Source: an uncultured Pirellula sp. (lineage in GTDB: Bacteria; Planctomycetota; Planctomycetia; Pirellulales; Pirellulaceae). Taken from it: a stretch of 64,000 bases of DNA. Shown here piece by piece: positions 27,708-37,300 of the stretch. The stretch is from NCBI GenBank assembly GCA_903858115.1, contig CAIOHR010000349.1, forward strand, positions 1 to 64,000, written 5' to 3'. The number at the start of each line of letters is the position of its first letter. Positions within the stretch are counted from its first letter, which is position 1. The position numbers and the translations under genes are program-made. Below the pieces are notes generated by a model. That model was not told the origin of the DNA. It was given only the letters and a program-made list of their open reading frames with translations, and did no database searches.

Positions 27708-30700
27708 TTATTGCCCGGTGCCGCGAATCTCGCGGAACTGAGGACTGAGAACGATTTGCACAATCATCTGGCCGACATGGCCGCCCTCCGTTTTGGAGAG
27801 GTTGTCGATCAGCGGTTGGTCGGATAGCTGCGCGCTTCGCCCCAATGAGTAGCCGAGAAGTTTGCGGCTGAACTGCCGGAGGAAATCAGCTCGACGCTGG
27901 TTGGCCAAATAGTCCCGCAAACCGGCCAAGCCTTCCACAGCCGTGCCGTCGAAGGTCATGGACTTCGTGTCAGCCACCCGCGTTCGACCGATGGCATCGA
28001 AGCCTTCGAGCGCGAAACCGAAGGGGTCGATTCGTTTGTGGCAGCCTGCGCAGCGCGCGTCGCTGCTGTGGCGTTCGATCAACTGGCGTTCGCTGAGTCC
28101 TTCCGGGGCTTCTTCCGGCAACGTCGGAACGCCTTTGGGCGGATTGGGAATCTTGTCGCCGAGCAGTACTTCGCTGACCCACATGCCACGCAGGATGGCG
28201 CTCGTGCGCGACGCACCTGAATGTTTCGCGAGCGCCGCCGAGAAACCCAGTGCGCCTCCGCGACCATATTTCTTGATGCCTTCGACTCGCTGCCAATCGC
28301 TTCCTTCGAACGGAATGCCATAATGTTCAGCCAGCGGTTTGCTGAGGAACGTGTAATCCGCATCCAGCAGCGACAGCGCGCTGCGATCGTTCTGGAAGAG
28401 GTCAATATAGAAACGCGTCACTTCTTCCTGCATTGCTTCACGGAGCGGTTTGAAGTCAGGGAAGTGGCGTTCGCTCTTCTCATCGAGCGTTGCCACATCG
28501 CGAACATGCAGGTGCTGGCACCCAAACTCCGTGGCCAGGCGGCGAATGCGATCGTCCTTCAACATGCGTCGAGCTTGGGCAGCCAAGACATCAGGATCGC
28601 GCAGCCGTCCCGCAGCGGCGACCGCGCGCAACTCGTCATCGGGAACGGAAGACCACAGGAAGTAACTCAGCCGCGTCGCGAGTTCCCAGTCATTCACAGG
28701 GTCGGTTTGAATCGCGGGCGTTTCGCTGCGATACAGGTACGCGGGAGATGTGAGGATTCGCACGAGCATCAAGCGGGGCTCGAACTTCCTCAAACTGGCT
28801 GTCTCCGACTCGGTAAGTGGCCGTCGCCAGGCTTTTTCGGCCAAAGCGAGTATGGCGGCCTTTTGAGGTTCGATGGCCGCTGTCTTCTGTTCTTTGAACT
28901 TTGCCGCAGCAGCCATGATCGGCTCGCGCAGGGGTTCCAGGCGTTTATCTCCGTTGGGAGCGTTGGGGCCGTCCTGCGTCGAAAACTGCCAGATTTGCTC
29001 GTAGGCATCCACCAACGTGAGAGCGTCTTCGCTGACGAAATGCAGTTCGTCCCACAAGCGGTTGAGCTCGGCGATTTGATCATCGTTGAGCATCAGTCGC
29101 CGTAGTGGTTCGTCTTCGCGATGGAACAACGTCAGTGTCACGACCTCATCTACGGGAACGATCTTCGTGTAGCACAGCGCTGCGGGGAACAGAGCGCGGA
29201 AGTCATCAAAGGCCGACTCGAACCGGCGACGCGCCTCGCTACCTTCCGCCACCAGGATCGGCGCGTCAAACATCATCGGCGGTTTGCTGCTGTTCCACGC
29301 GCCAGCTTCTTTGGTTAAGGTCGCGTTCGTAGCCCGCAGGCCGGAATCAGCAGCGGGTTTGGTGGTGAGTATCTGCATTTGCACGCTGCCTTTGCTGGCT
29401 GCGGAGGGATGGAGTCGGCCCGTGGCTATCAGCTCGGCACCAGTGAGCAGCGATCCGGGAAGTCGCACTTCGATGACCGAGGGCGCTTGCACGCAGAGGC
29501 TTGTCGCGGCCACTTCACTGGCTACTTCATTGGCTACTTCATTGGCCACCTCACTGGCCACTTCACCGCTCTTGGGGTGCCTGCCAAACAGCTCTGGGTC
29601 GAGGCCATACGGAGACTCCGAGCCGACGGTCGCCTGCGCCTTCACCGCACGCCACGCATTGGCTAGGAGAGGACCATTCAGCGAGAGGAGTTGCTGACTC
29701 AGAACACGATCGCTCGGACTCGCCTGCTCGGCAGCGGCGTCCTGCTGAAGCAACTGTTGCACTTGCGCGGCGAATTGTGCTCGCTCTGCGGAGTCCTCGG
29801 CCTTCCTCCATTTCGAGAGCAGAGATGTCGAATCGACCGCCATCGTCGGCGCGTCCGTTCCTCTGGCGGGCTGACTGAGGAAGTGCCACACAGCACGGTT
29901 GCCGTGCCGATCGGCGTGTGGATTGCTGGCGAGGATGTCAGGTGAAACATCCTTGGCGAGATCCCATTCGAGCTTGCCATCGCTGAGGGTCAGATTCACC
30001 GGTGTGTGATCGCAGGCGTGATCGCCATTTCGCGGATCAATCACAAGTGCGACCACATCGCCCTGCATCACCCTCACGTCTTGCAGCGGCCCTAGCGAGA
30101 TCACGGACGAGCCCTTGCTCTCGCCGGCCGCCAGTACTTCGCGCGTCTGCCCGCGTCGCAGTTCCAATGAGTAAAGGATGCCATTACCGCAAGCCGTGTG
30201 ACCGTCCTGCACCGTGCCACTGATCCGCAGTGCGCCAGAGACCGGACTGCGCCAGGCGATCACAGATGCCAGTTTCGGTGAAGGATGCGTGGCAATACTG
30301 TTCGGCTTCATTTCGCCGGGGATGTTGACAGCGGCATCGGATGAATTCGCAAGTACGCTCAGTGCGTTATCACCAACCCAGCCCCTGATGAAGTTATAGT
30401 TGGCGACGCTCTCTGCTTTCTTGGTGATCAGCGGCTCCAGCTTCGATTCCCCGGCGCGGGCGATACCGAGATAGGTGAGCCAGCCGGCCAGCACTTCGCC
30501 ATCGACTTTGTGCTTCTGCGCCAGTACGGAGAGATCCAGCCCGTCTTTTGCGATCTCCGCTTCGTGTGCAGCGGCAAGGCAGCGTACCGCGCTTTCTATG
30601 ACGGTAGCGCGATGACGTTCCATTTGCTGCATGACCGAACGGACGTCGCGCAAGAGGAGTTCGCCACGTCCGGGCGTGATGAGACGGGCATTGTCCCAGA

Positions 30701-31823
30701 GGGCGACATCGTTGACATCGCCATCACCAGCATCGCCATCACCAGCATTACTAGTGGAGAAGTAGAGCGTGAGATCGCTTCCGTCCGGTGAGGGCTGCAA
30801 CTTCATCCGAAATTCATGCTGGGTCGCGAGCGGTGTCACCGGTTCCAGCCAAGACTTCGGGCCACCCACCTTTCCGAGATGTCCCACATTGGAGAATCGC
30901 CACAAGGCCTTTTGCCACGGCTCGATATCGGCGGCCGTGAGTTGCTTTGCTCTAAACTTTGCGCGCAACGGATCGAGCAGCGTGGATGGCTGCGCACCGG
31001 CAAGCGCGTCGCGGAGAATCCCGAGATACTTCGGACTGAGCCCCTCCGTGCTGGCTCGTCCTTGAAGTGCGTCGAGATAGCGCGCGAGCGGCAGCCGTCC
31101 GCTGCCGGTGCCGATGTCGAGCTTGATACCTTGTGCGACGGTCTGAGAACTCTCGCCGCTGGCCGTGTGCGTCGCATAAAATGCGCGGATTTTCGCTAGG
31201 GTCTCGTCGGTCCAGTCGCGCGACGATGTCTCGGCAGAGAAGTGAATGCCTGTGGGAGTCAGCACCAGGTGACCCGCCACATCCTTTGCGGCGTCGAGGT
31301 ACTTCGACAGCAGCGCCGGAGACATGACCAGCGCGGCGCCGACGTTCGTGAACCCTTCGCCCGCCGCGCCGTCAACCGGGAACTCTCGGGCCGGATCGAG
31401 CGACGGAACTCCGGTCAAATCGCGGAGCGAGTAGGTGTATTCATGATTCGACAACCGGCGCAGCACGACCGGACCCGGATCGCCCGCACTGGCCAGCGCG
31501 ATTTCGTTGAGAGTACTACGAACCCAGTCGGCCAGCAGACGCCTCGGTTCTGCCGAAAGCTGTTTGGCATCCTTGGGGGGCATTTCACCCAGAACCAGTT
31601 GTTCTTGAACCCGCTCCCAAACGTCAGCGTGCCGCTTGACCTGCTCCAAGGATAGGAATCGCTCCAAGTCGAGCTCCCCTTCCTGCTTCTCGGTAGAATG
31701 GCAAGTCACGCAATATTCACGCAGCAAGGGACGAACCGACTGCTCAAAGGCATCGGCGGAAATGCCCTTCGAAGAGGACACTGCCAGCACCGCAATCACA
31801 CTCACCGCAGAAAATATTCTCAT
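27708..31823 (-). CDS. Giant DUF1592-group cytochrome-c-like protein (PSCyt1, DUF1587, DUF1595, DUF1592, DUF1588, DUF1585)
   Basis: 1371 residues with a signal peptide (MRIFSAVSVIAVLAVSSSKG). PSCyt1 with CVTCH and LGEMPPKDAKQ (about 35-85); DUF1587 (RRLSNHEYTYSLRDLTG, about 120-185); a roughly 550-residue beta-rich insert; DUF1595 (LAEKAWRRPLTESE), DUF1592 (DWELATRLSYFLWSSVPDDEL), DUF1588 with a second heme motif (CAGCHKRIDPFGF) and DUF1585 (FSRKLLGYSLGR) in the last 400. The large insert roughly doubles the usual 700-850 length. Two in-frame minisatellites lie in the insert (29508-29567 and 30716-30745). Probably an envelope redox protein working with DUF1552; no biochemical role is established. 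Confidence 0.9.
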   Translation of the reverse strand: MRIFSAVSVIAVLAVSSSKGISADAFEQSVRPLLREYCVTCHSTEKQEGELDLERFLSLEQVKRHADVWERVQEQLVLGEMPPKDAKQLSAEPRRLLADWVRSTLNEIALASAGDPGPVVLRRLSNHEYTYSLRDLTGVPSLDPAREFPVDGAAGEGFTNVGAALVMSPALLSKYLDAAKDVAGHLVLTPTGIHFSAETSSRDWTDETLAKIRAFYATHTASGESSQTVAQGIKLDIGTGSGRLPLARYLDALQGRASTEGLSPKYLGILRDALAGAQPSTLLDPLRAKFRAKQLTAADIEPWQKALWRFSNVGHLGKVGGPKSWLEPVTPLATQHEFRMKLQPSPDGSDLTLYFSTSNAGDGDAGDGDVNDVALWDNARLITPGRGELLLRDVRSVMQQMERHRATVIESAVRCLAAAHEAEIAKDGLDLSVLAQKHKVDGEVLAGWLTYLGIARAGESKLEPLITKKAESVANYNFIRGWVGDNALSVLANSSDAAVNIPGEMKPNSIATHPSPKLASVIAWRSPVSGALRISGTVQDGHTACGNGILYSLELRRGQTREVLAAGESKGSSVISLGPLQDVRVMQGDVVALVIDPRNGDHACDHTPVNLTLSDGKLEWDLAKDVSPDILASNPHADRHGNRAVWHFLSQPARGTDAPTMAVDSTSLLSKWRKAEDSAERAQFAAQVQQLLQQDAAAEQASPSDRVLSQQLLSLNGPLLANAWRAVKAQATVGSESPYGLDPELFGRHPKSGEVASEVANEVANEVASEVAATSLCVQAPSVIEVRLPGSLLTGAELIATGRLHPSAASKGSVQMQILTTKPAADSGLRATNATLTKEAGAWNSSKPPMMFDAPILVAEGSEARRRFESAFDDFRALFPAALCYTKIVPVDEVVTLTLFHREDEPLRRLMLNDDQIAELNRLWDELHFVSEDALTLVDAYEQIWQFSTQDGPNAPNGDKRLEPLREPIMAAAAKFKEQKTAAIEPQKAAILALAEKAWRRPLTESETASLRKFEPRLMLVRILTSPAYLYRSETPAIQTDPVNDWELATRLSYFLWSSVPDDELRAVAAAGRLRDPDVLAAQARRMLKDDRIRRLATEFGCQHLHVRDVATLDEKSERHFPDFKPLREAMQEEVTRFYIDLFQNDRSALSLLDADYTFLSKPLAEHYGIPFEGSDWQRVEGIKKYGRGGALGFSAALAKHSGASRTSAILRGMWVSEVLLGDKIPNPPKGVPTLPEEAPEGLSERQLIERHSSDARCAGCHKRIDPFGFALEGFDAIGRTRVADTKSMTFDGTAVEGLAGLRDYLANQRRADFLRQFSRKLLGYSLGRSAQLSDQPLIDNLSKTEGGHVGQMIVQIVLSPQFREIRGTGQ
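29508..29567. repeat. In-frame 12-bp minisatellite (x5) in DUF1592 gene
   Basis: Five 12-base units (GGCYACYTCAYT type) lie head to tail and encode repeats of the four residues V-A-S/N-E in the linker region of the giant protein. The unit length is a multiple of three, so copy-number change would keep the frame. Confidence 0.9.
30716..30745. repeat. In-frame 15-bp tandem repeat (x2) in DUF1592 gene
   Basis: Two perfect units of CATCGCCATCACCAG encode a G-D-A-G-D-G-D-type acidic loop. It is a second small frame-preserving expansion in the same gene. Confidence 0.9.
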
Positions 31824-31891
31824 GATAGAACCACCTTCACTGGACCGACGGCCTGACGAGACCGTCCTTTAAACGTATGTCGACTCGGTTC

Positions 31892-31949
31892 GTACGACGG
31901 ACTTCCAGTCCGTCGATTTGCAGTACGACGGACTGGAAGTCCATCGTAC
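31892..31949. repeat. REP-1 palindrome pair
   Basis: Two hairpins (GACGGACT-TCC-AGTCCGTC and the inverted form) separated by 7 bases. It lies between the DUF1552 gene at 31961-33262 and the DUF1592 gene at 27708-31823. Confidence 0.93.
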
Positions 31950-31960
31950 ATCTAAATTCA

Positions 31961-33262
31961 TCAAATGCCCGTCAACCGCTCGGTCGAATCGCCGAACTGG
32001 TCGAGCTCGAGCCCACCCCACTCCATCAGGCTCAGGAACAGGCTGCACATCCGCCGGTTGGGAGCATCGAGGTAGTCGAGCACTCGGCCGCCGCGAAGTT
32101 TACCCCCTGCGCCGCCGAGCAGTACGATCGGCAACTGCTTGGCGTCGTGACTGCCGTGCAACATGCTCGAGCAGTGCATGATCGAGGTGTTGTCGAGCAA
32201 CGAGCGGTCCCCTTCCTTGACCTCTGACATTCGCTCGCAGAGGTAAGCAAGCTGTGCCATGAAGAACTGGTTGAGTGGGATGAGTTCCGGCGGCTGAGTG
32301 TGGCTCATCTGGTGGTGCTGATCCTTGGCGCCGCAGTGAGTGTGGGTCTCGGCGGAGCCATCGTTGCAATACTTGAGGGTCGCGATCCGGGTGGTGTCCG
32401 TGCGGAAAGCCAACAGCACGATGTCGTTCATGAGCTTCCAATAGTCCGGGATCTCAGCGGGAATGCCATCGGCGGGTCGCGGGCGGTCGGGGGCAGCCAG
32501 GGTTGGGGTCCATCCGCTCTCCTCGCGCTTCTGACCGGCCCGCTTGATGCGACCCTCGATCTCGTGAACGCTGCCCAGATACTCCTCGAATCGCTGTCGG
32601 TCCGAGACCGAGAGCCGCTGACGAAGCGACTGGGCATCTTCAAGCACGGCATCGACGACTCGGCGGTCGCCTCGGTTGGGCTCGGTGCGGAAGAGCTGGT
32701 CGAAGGCCAGCGCCGGACGCGTTTCCGTCCAGGTTGGCGACACTGCCGTGCTCCAAGAAATATGCGAGCTATAGAGCAATGGAAGCCCGTCCTGGAGTCC
32801 AGGAATCGGTCCTTCGCAGCCCAGCACCAGCGAAGGGATTCGCGTGCGATCGCCAATCCGCTGTGCCATCAACTGGTCGAAACTGACGCCTGTGCGGACT
32901 TCGGCCCCCGACAACGGCGAGCCGCTGAGCATGTTCCCGGTCTGCATGCAGTGGATGGCGCTCTTGTTGGCTTGCTCGTTCCACAGACCGCGCAGGAAGA
33001 CCAGCCGCTCCTTCCACGGCTCGAGCGGCTTTAGACACGGCCCGAGTTCCATGCCCGCTCCCTCCCCCTTGGCCCACCAGTGCTGGGAGTGAAAGCCCAT
33101 ACCTGTGAAAGTGACGAGCGTGCGGGTCGGCGGTGGAGTGGGGACGTTGGTTCCCAGTCGAGCAGCGAAGGACAGCGATTCGAGCCAAGGCAGAGCCATC
33201 GAAACGCCGAGCCCACGCAGCAGGGTACGCCGCGAAATGGTCGAAGCAGATTTGATGTGCAT
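31961..33262 (-). CDS. DUF1552 family protein, Tat-exported (HxxSHT variant)
   Basis: 433 residues, Tat signal ISRRTLLRGLGVSMALPWLE. Close paralogue of 26252-27583: FTGMGFHSQHWWAKGEG, GNMLSGSPL, EEYLGSVHEIEGR, RTDTTRIATLKY, MHCSSMLHG, LLGGAGGKLRGGRVLDYLD. The family motif reads HQMSHT (about 32301-32318), again lacking the last His. It lies upstream of DUF1592 gene 27708-31823 and downstream of the RAYT gene, with REP-1 palindromes on both sides. The C-terminus of about 30 residues is divergent. Same predicted role as its paralogues. Confidence 0.92.
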   Translation of the reverse strand: MHIKSASTISRRTLLRGLGVSMALPWLESLSFAARLGTNVPTPPPTRTLVTFTGMGFHSQHWWAKGEGAGMELGPCLKPLEPWKERLVFLRGLWNEQANKSAIHCMQTGNMLSGSPLSGAEVRTGVSFDQLMAQRIGDRTRIPSLVLGCEGPIPGLQDGLPLLYSSHISWSTAVSPTWTETRPALAFDQLFRTEPNRGDRRVVDAVLEDAQSLRQRLSVSDRQRFEEYLGSVHEIEGRIKRAGQKREESGWTPTLAAPDRPRPADGIPAEIPDYWKLMNDIVLLAFRTDTTRIATLKYCNDGSAETHTHCGAKDQHHQMSHTQPPELIPLNQFFMAQLAYLCERMSEVKEGDRSLLDNTSIMHCSSMLHGSHDAKQLPIVLLGGAGGKLRGGRVLDYLDAPNRRMCSLFLSLMEWGGLELDQFGDSTERLTGI

Positions 33263-33338
33263 GGGATGTATCCTTTCAGGAGGGTGTGTTGTTTCAGTCG
33301 AAGCCGAGGGTTGTCTGTCGAACGGTGGGAAGAATCTT

Positions 33339-33465
33339 GTATGACGGACTTCCAGTCCGTCGATCTTAGCGGCAGCCTTCGATTCCGTCGATCTGCGCGA
33401 CGGACTGGAAGTCCGTCGTACCTATTGTATGCCTGTCTGTACGATGGACTTCCAGTCCGTCGTAC
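33339..33465. repeat. REP-1 cluster (three hairpins) downstream of RAYT gene
   Basis: Hairpins at 33339-33362, 33398-33421 (inverted) and 33439-33465. The last is flanked by GTAC on both sides, giving a near-perfect 27-base palindrome that ends 5 bases from the RAYT stop codon. Spacers contain partial copies (CGATTCCGTCG). Confidence 0.93.
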
Positions 33466-33469
33466 GAAA

Positions 33470-34153
33470 TTAATCATCATGGAAATCCCAACCGGCAGCC
33501 TGCCAGTCTGGATGAATCCATCGTACCCATTGTGCGACCGGAATGCCTGCTTTCTTGGGATTCCGGCCGATGTATTGAACGACTTTCCAAAGATGATCTT
33601 CATCTCGAACGATGCGGTCGTAGCTCTCTTCCTCCCAAAGAGTTCCCTCTTGTTTGAGGTTCTTATTTACATGCGTTGAGACGTACTGCTTGATTCGCTG
33701 CAAACAATCTTCCAACTCAAAGCTGGACATCGGACGCATCACTGCATGGACATGGTTTGGCATCACCACGAAGCACGACGTGAAGTGGCGTTGGTTCTGA
33801 AAATGCAGCAGCGAATCTGACATCATTCTGGAGAACTTGGACTCGCGAAACACACATGAGCCATAGCCTTCATCTATCCATCGTTCGGTCTTGTTAGTGA
33901 TCTCCTGAGCGAACTGCTTCCATTCGATCTCAGTGCGTGGTTCCGGGTGTTGTTGCTCCCAGATGGCTCGCCAATGTTTGAGCGCTTGCAGATGTGTCTG
34001 CGGAATCGAATCCGCTTGTCGAAACGTGACTGCGTAAGTCGCACCCTCTTGTCTCCAATGTGGCAGGTGTCGGTGATACGTGCGGAGCGGGAGATCGGGA
34101 TGCAATCCCCGAAAATTCGGCGGCGCTGGCTTGTTGAAGGTTTCGATATTCAT
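33470..34153 (-). CDS. REP-associated tyrosine transposase (RAYT, Y1 HUH family)
   Basis: 227 residues, no signal peptide. It has the IS200-like/RAYT pattern: YHRHLPHWRQEGATYAVTF at the N-terminus, the metal-binding HUH motif in FVVMPNHVHAVM (about 137-148), a helix with the probable nucleophile Tyr (IKQYVSTHVNKNL, about 165-177), and the closing YIGRNPKKAGIP. RAYTs nick and rejoin single-stranded REP hairpins and are thought to spread them. The gene is bracketed by REP-1 hairpins on both sides (33339-33465; 34213-34339), and no IS200-type partner TnpB is present. All key residues appear intact, so it is probably active. Confidence 0.93.
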   Translation of the reverse strand: MNIETFNKPAPPNFRGLHPDLPLRTYHRHLPHWRQEGATYAVTFRQADSIPQTHLQALKHWRAIWEQQHPEPRTEIEWKQFAQEITNKTERWIDEGYGSCVFRESKFSRMMSDSLLHFQNQRHFTSCFVVMPNHVHAVMRPMSSFELEDCLQRIKQYVSTHVNKNLKQEGTLWEEESYDRIVRDEDHLWKVVQYIGRNPKKAGIPVAQWVRWIHPDWQAAGWDFHDD

Positions 34154-34212
34154 CTTGTCGTCTCTATGCCAATTGACCTTGTTGACTTGTATGACGCATT
34201 GTGTGCCTCTTT

Positions 34213-34267
34213 GTACGACGGACTTCTAGTCCGTTGATCGGCGCGACGGACTGGAAGTCCGTCATAC
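34213..34267. repeat. REP-1 palindrome pair upstream of RAYT gene
   Basis: Two inverted hairpins with 7 bases between them. The first arm carries TTCTAG in place of TTCCAG and ends TTG, a subtype shared with the neighbouring copy at 34285-34339, so these two probably arose by local duplication. Confidence 0.93.
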
Positions 34268-34284
34268 CTGTTCTATGGCTCTTT

Positions 34285-34339
34285 GTATGACGGACTTCTA
34301 GTCCGTTGATCGACGCGACGGACTGGAAGTCCGTCGTAC
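34285..34339. repeat. REP-1 palindrome pair upstream of RAYT gene
   Basis: Same subtype and spacing as 34213-34267. Together they form a tandem of two BIME-like units, 18 bases apart, ending 11 bases from the stop of the DUF1592 gene at 34351. Confidence 0.93.
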
Positions 34340-34350
34340 CTGTTGGCGCT

Positions 34351-37300
34351 TTAGGGTGGCGTGGCGGCAACGGCACTTGTCGGGCGAATGCAGCGGAACT
34401 GTTCGCTGCGAACAATCATAAGCATAACATCCGACCAGTGGCCGCCGTCGACCATGGTCTTCGTCAGTTCGTCGACCAGCTTCCGATCGGAAAGCTGCAC
34501 AGCCCGGCCCAGCGCGTAGCCGGTCAGTTTGTGAGCGAGCTCCCGCAACAAGTCCTCGCGCCGCGGGCCGGCGATGTAGTCTCGTAGGCCGGCGAAGCCA
34601 TCGATCTCGACGCCGTCACGCGTGGTTGCCCTGGCATCGCCAGGCTTCAGATCTTTGGCGGGCCGCAGTCTGCCGAGGGCGTCGAATTGTTCAAGCGTCA
34701 TGCCATAGGGATCGATGCGGACGTGGCAACCGGCACAGGCTGCATCCTGGCGATGCCGCTCGGTGATCTCGCGCACGGTAAGTCCATCGGGCGGAGTCTC
34801 CGGCAGCGGTGGCACGCCGGGCGGTACCTTCGGCAGCCGCTCGCCGACCAGCTGAACCACCCACGCGCCACGTTTGACTGGGCTCGTACGGGACGACGCT
34901 GACTGCTTGGCGAGCACCGCACCCAAGCCGAGCAACCCGCCGCGTCCATAAGTTGAAACCTTCTCGATGCGACGCCACTCCGACCCGGTCACGCCGGGGA
35001 TACCGTAGTACTGGGCGAGGACATCGTTGACGACCACTGCATCGGCGGCGATCACTTCGGCGACCGAACGGTCGTTCACGAACATATCCGCGAAGAACCG
35101 TACCGGTTCCTCGGCCAACGCGTCGCGCACGGCCGGCGTGAAATCGGGGAATTGCTTTAGGTTCCGGCCGTGGTTGGTGACGAAGTCCCGCACGCCAAGC
35201 CAACGGGCGCCGAACTCCTCTCCCATGCCCCGCATCCGGGCGTCCTTCAACATGCGTCGCAGTTGCTGCTCCATGACCGCAGGGTCGTGGAGCCTGGCGG
35301 CATAATCTCGCAATTCGTCGTCGGGGATCGAGTCCCAGAGGAGGAAACTGAGCCGCGTCGCCAATTCGTCACCCGATACCGGCTGCCAGCGCGGCCCGGT
35401 TGCCGGCTGCTCGACCCGGTAAAGGAACCACGGCGATGAGAGGACCCGGGCCAGAGCGGCACGGAACGCCGGATCGTGCTGGACGCCGTCGGCACGGTCG
35501 GCGCGGTAGGACGCGAGAATCGCCCCGCGTTCATCGTCAGCCAGCGACCGTCGCCACGAGCGCGCGGCGAAGGCAAGCAGCGCCTCAAGGTGCCTCGATT
35601 CCGCGTCGACCTTAGCCGCGAGAAAGGCTTTCTCTTCCCGTTTAATCTGTTCCTCGAACAGCTGGATGTAAAAGAACATGATCCGCGCGCCGTCGTTCGG
35701 CTTGCGGTAGTACTGTACGAGTCCCTCATACGCGATCTGGGTGGCAAGCGCTTGCTCACTTACGAACTCCAGTTCGCTCCAAAGCCGTTCGAGCTCAGTC
35801 CGGCCCGCCTCATCGAGCAGGAGCCGACGCAAAGGCTCGTCTTCGCGGCGGTACAAGAAGACGCTCCCCTGGGCGTCTCGCGGGATGATCGGTTGAAACA
35901 GGACCGCCGGGGGAAAGAGGGCGCGAAACTCCGCTGCTGGCCGAGCCCGTTCGGCGGCGACGCGCGGATGCACGATCTGCGCGGCATGCGGATCGCCCAC
36001 TTCTGCTTTAGCAACTGGCTCGGCCAATCTCCCGCCGCCTCCCGTGGCAGCGATCAGGAACGCCTGAATCGAGGCCGTTTCCGGACTGGCTTCGTCCAGG
36101 CTCACGTCAGCACGGAGAAACCGAGGCAGCGTCAGCGCCTTCTGCAAATCTGGGGGCAGTTTCCTCAGATCGAGGATGACCTCGGCACCGGCCACCGTGA
36201 CCAACGCAGACTTTGGCACCGGTCGGCCCTGCGGGTGATGGCCGAACTTCAATCCCGATGCTTGCTCGATGATCGCCCCCAGTTCTGGATGCTCCGCAAA
36301 CACCAGCGGCGGACCGTCACCACCTTCCAATCGCAGCCTATCCCAGACCACGAAGGTGTCGGGTTGGGCTGGCAACGCGACCATGCGAAAAAGTGGCTCA
36401 CGGGCGGCCCCTTGGACCCGCTCGCGAGCGACCACGCGACGCAACTCTTCCCAAGCAGGAAAGCCGTTCCCGACCGCGAGGGCCGCATTCTTGCCGTAGT
36501 TGCCTTGAAACAACTGATCCTGCATGGCCTTGATCGCCGCCAAGACCGGTGCCGGATCTGTGGTGGCCTCTCCCCACTTTTCCCGGACAAGGGCGAGCAT
36601 GTCCGGAGGCAGACCGGCGTCAGGCAGAACTGAGGACGCACTCCCCAAGTCAGCCAGAGCCTGTCCCAAAGCCGGAGAAGCAATATGCGACAGCTCGAAC
36701 AAGACCCCATCACCACCGCTCGGGTGAGCGTCGGCGACACGGCCCGAGACCGATAACTCGCCAGCAATCGGACTCGTCCAGGCGACCGCCACGGGGCGTT
36801 TCGGTCCCGGATGCACAAAGAACGATCGAGCGGGCAACTTCGTCCAAACCTGCAAATCCTCAGCGGCGGAATTCACGAACACCGAGGGTTCGGAACCGAG
36901 GCTCCACGATTTCACTTCGGACTTCCCTCCGTTGCTGTCGCGGCGTTCGGTGAGGAACACTGGAGTGGATGTCGTTTCCAAAAAGCTCCAACGGGCCTCT
37001 TGGTTGTCCGACCAGGGATTTCCCTTCAGAAGATTGGAAGTCAGATCGGAGACGCTCCATGTTCGCTGATCGCCGGCTGTTTCGTGGATCGTCCATTCGA
37101 CGAGCGTGCTGTCGGCCCCGTGATTTTCGTTCGGAAGCACAGTCAAGAGGAGCAGTTCGCCGCGCTCGACCGAGACCTTGTGCTCGAAGGGAACAGAGCC
37201 CCTCTCTGCAACCTTGGACTCCGCGAGAACACGTTTCGACGATGTCCACTCAGACTCGATAGCCTTCTTCGCCGATTGGAGAGTCGTCTGCCTCAGCTGC

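Noticed and set aside
33339-34339. Possible CRISPR array from regularly recurring 24-mers
   Set aside because: Units are inverted pairs with 7-35 base spacers that are themselves repeat-derived, a RAYT gene lies between them, and no cas gene is present. They are REP/BIME elements.
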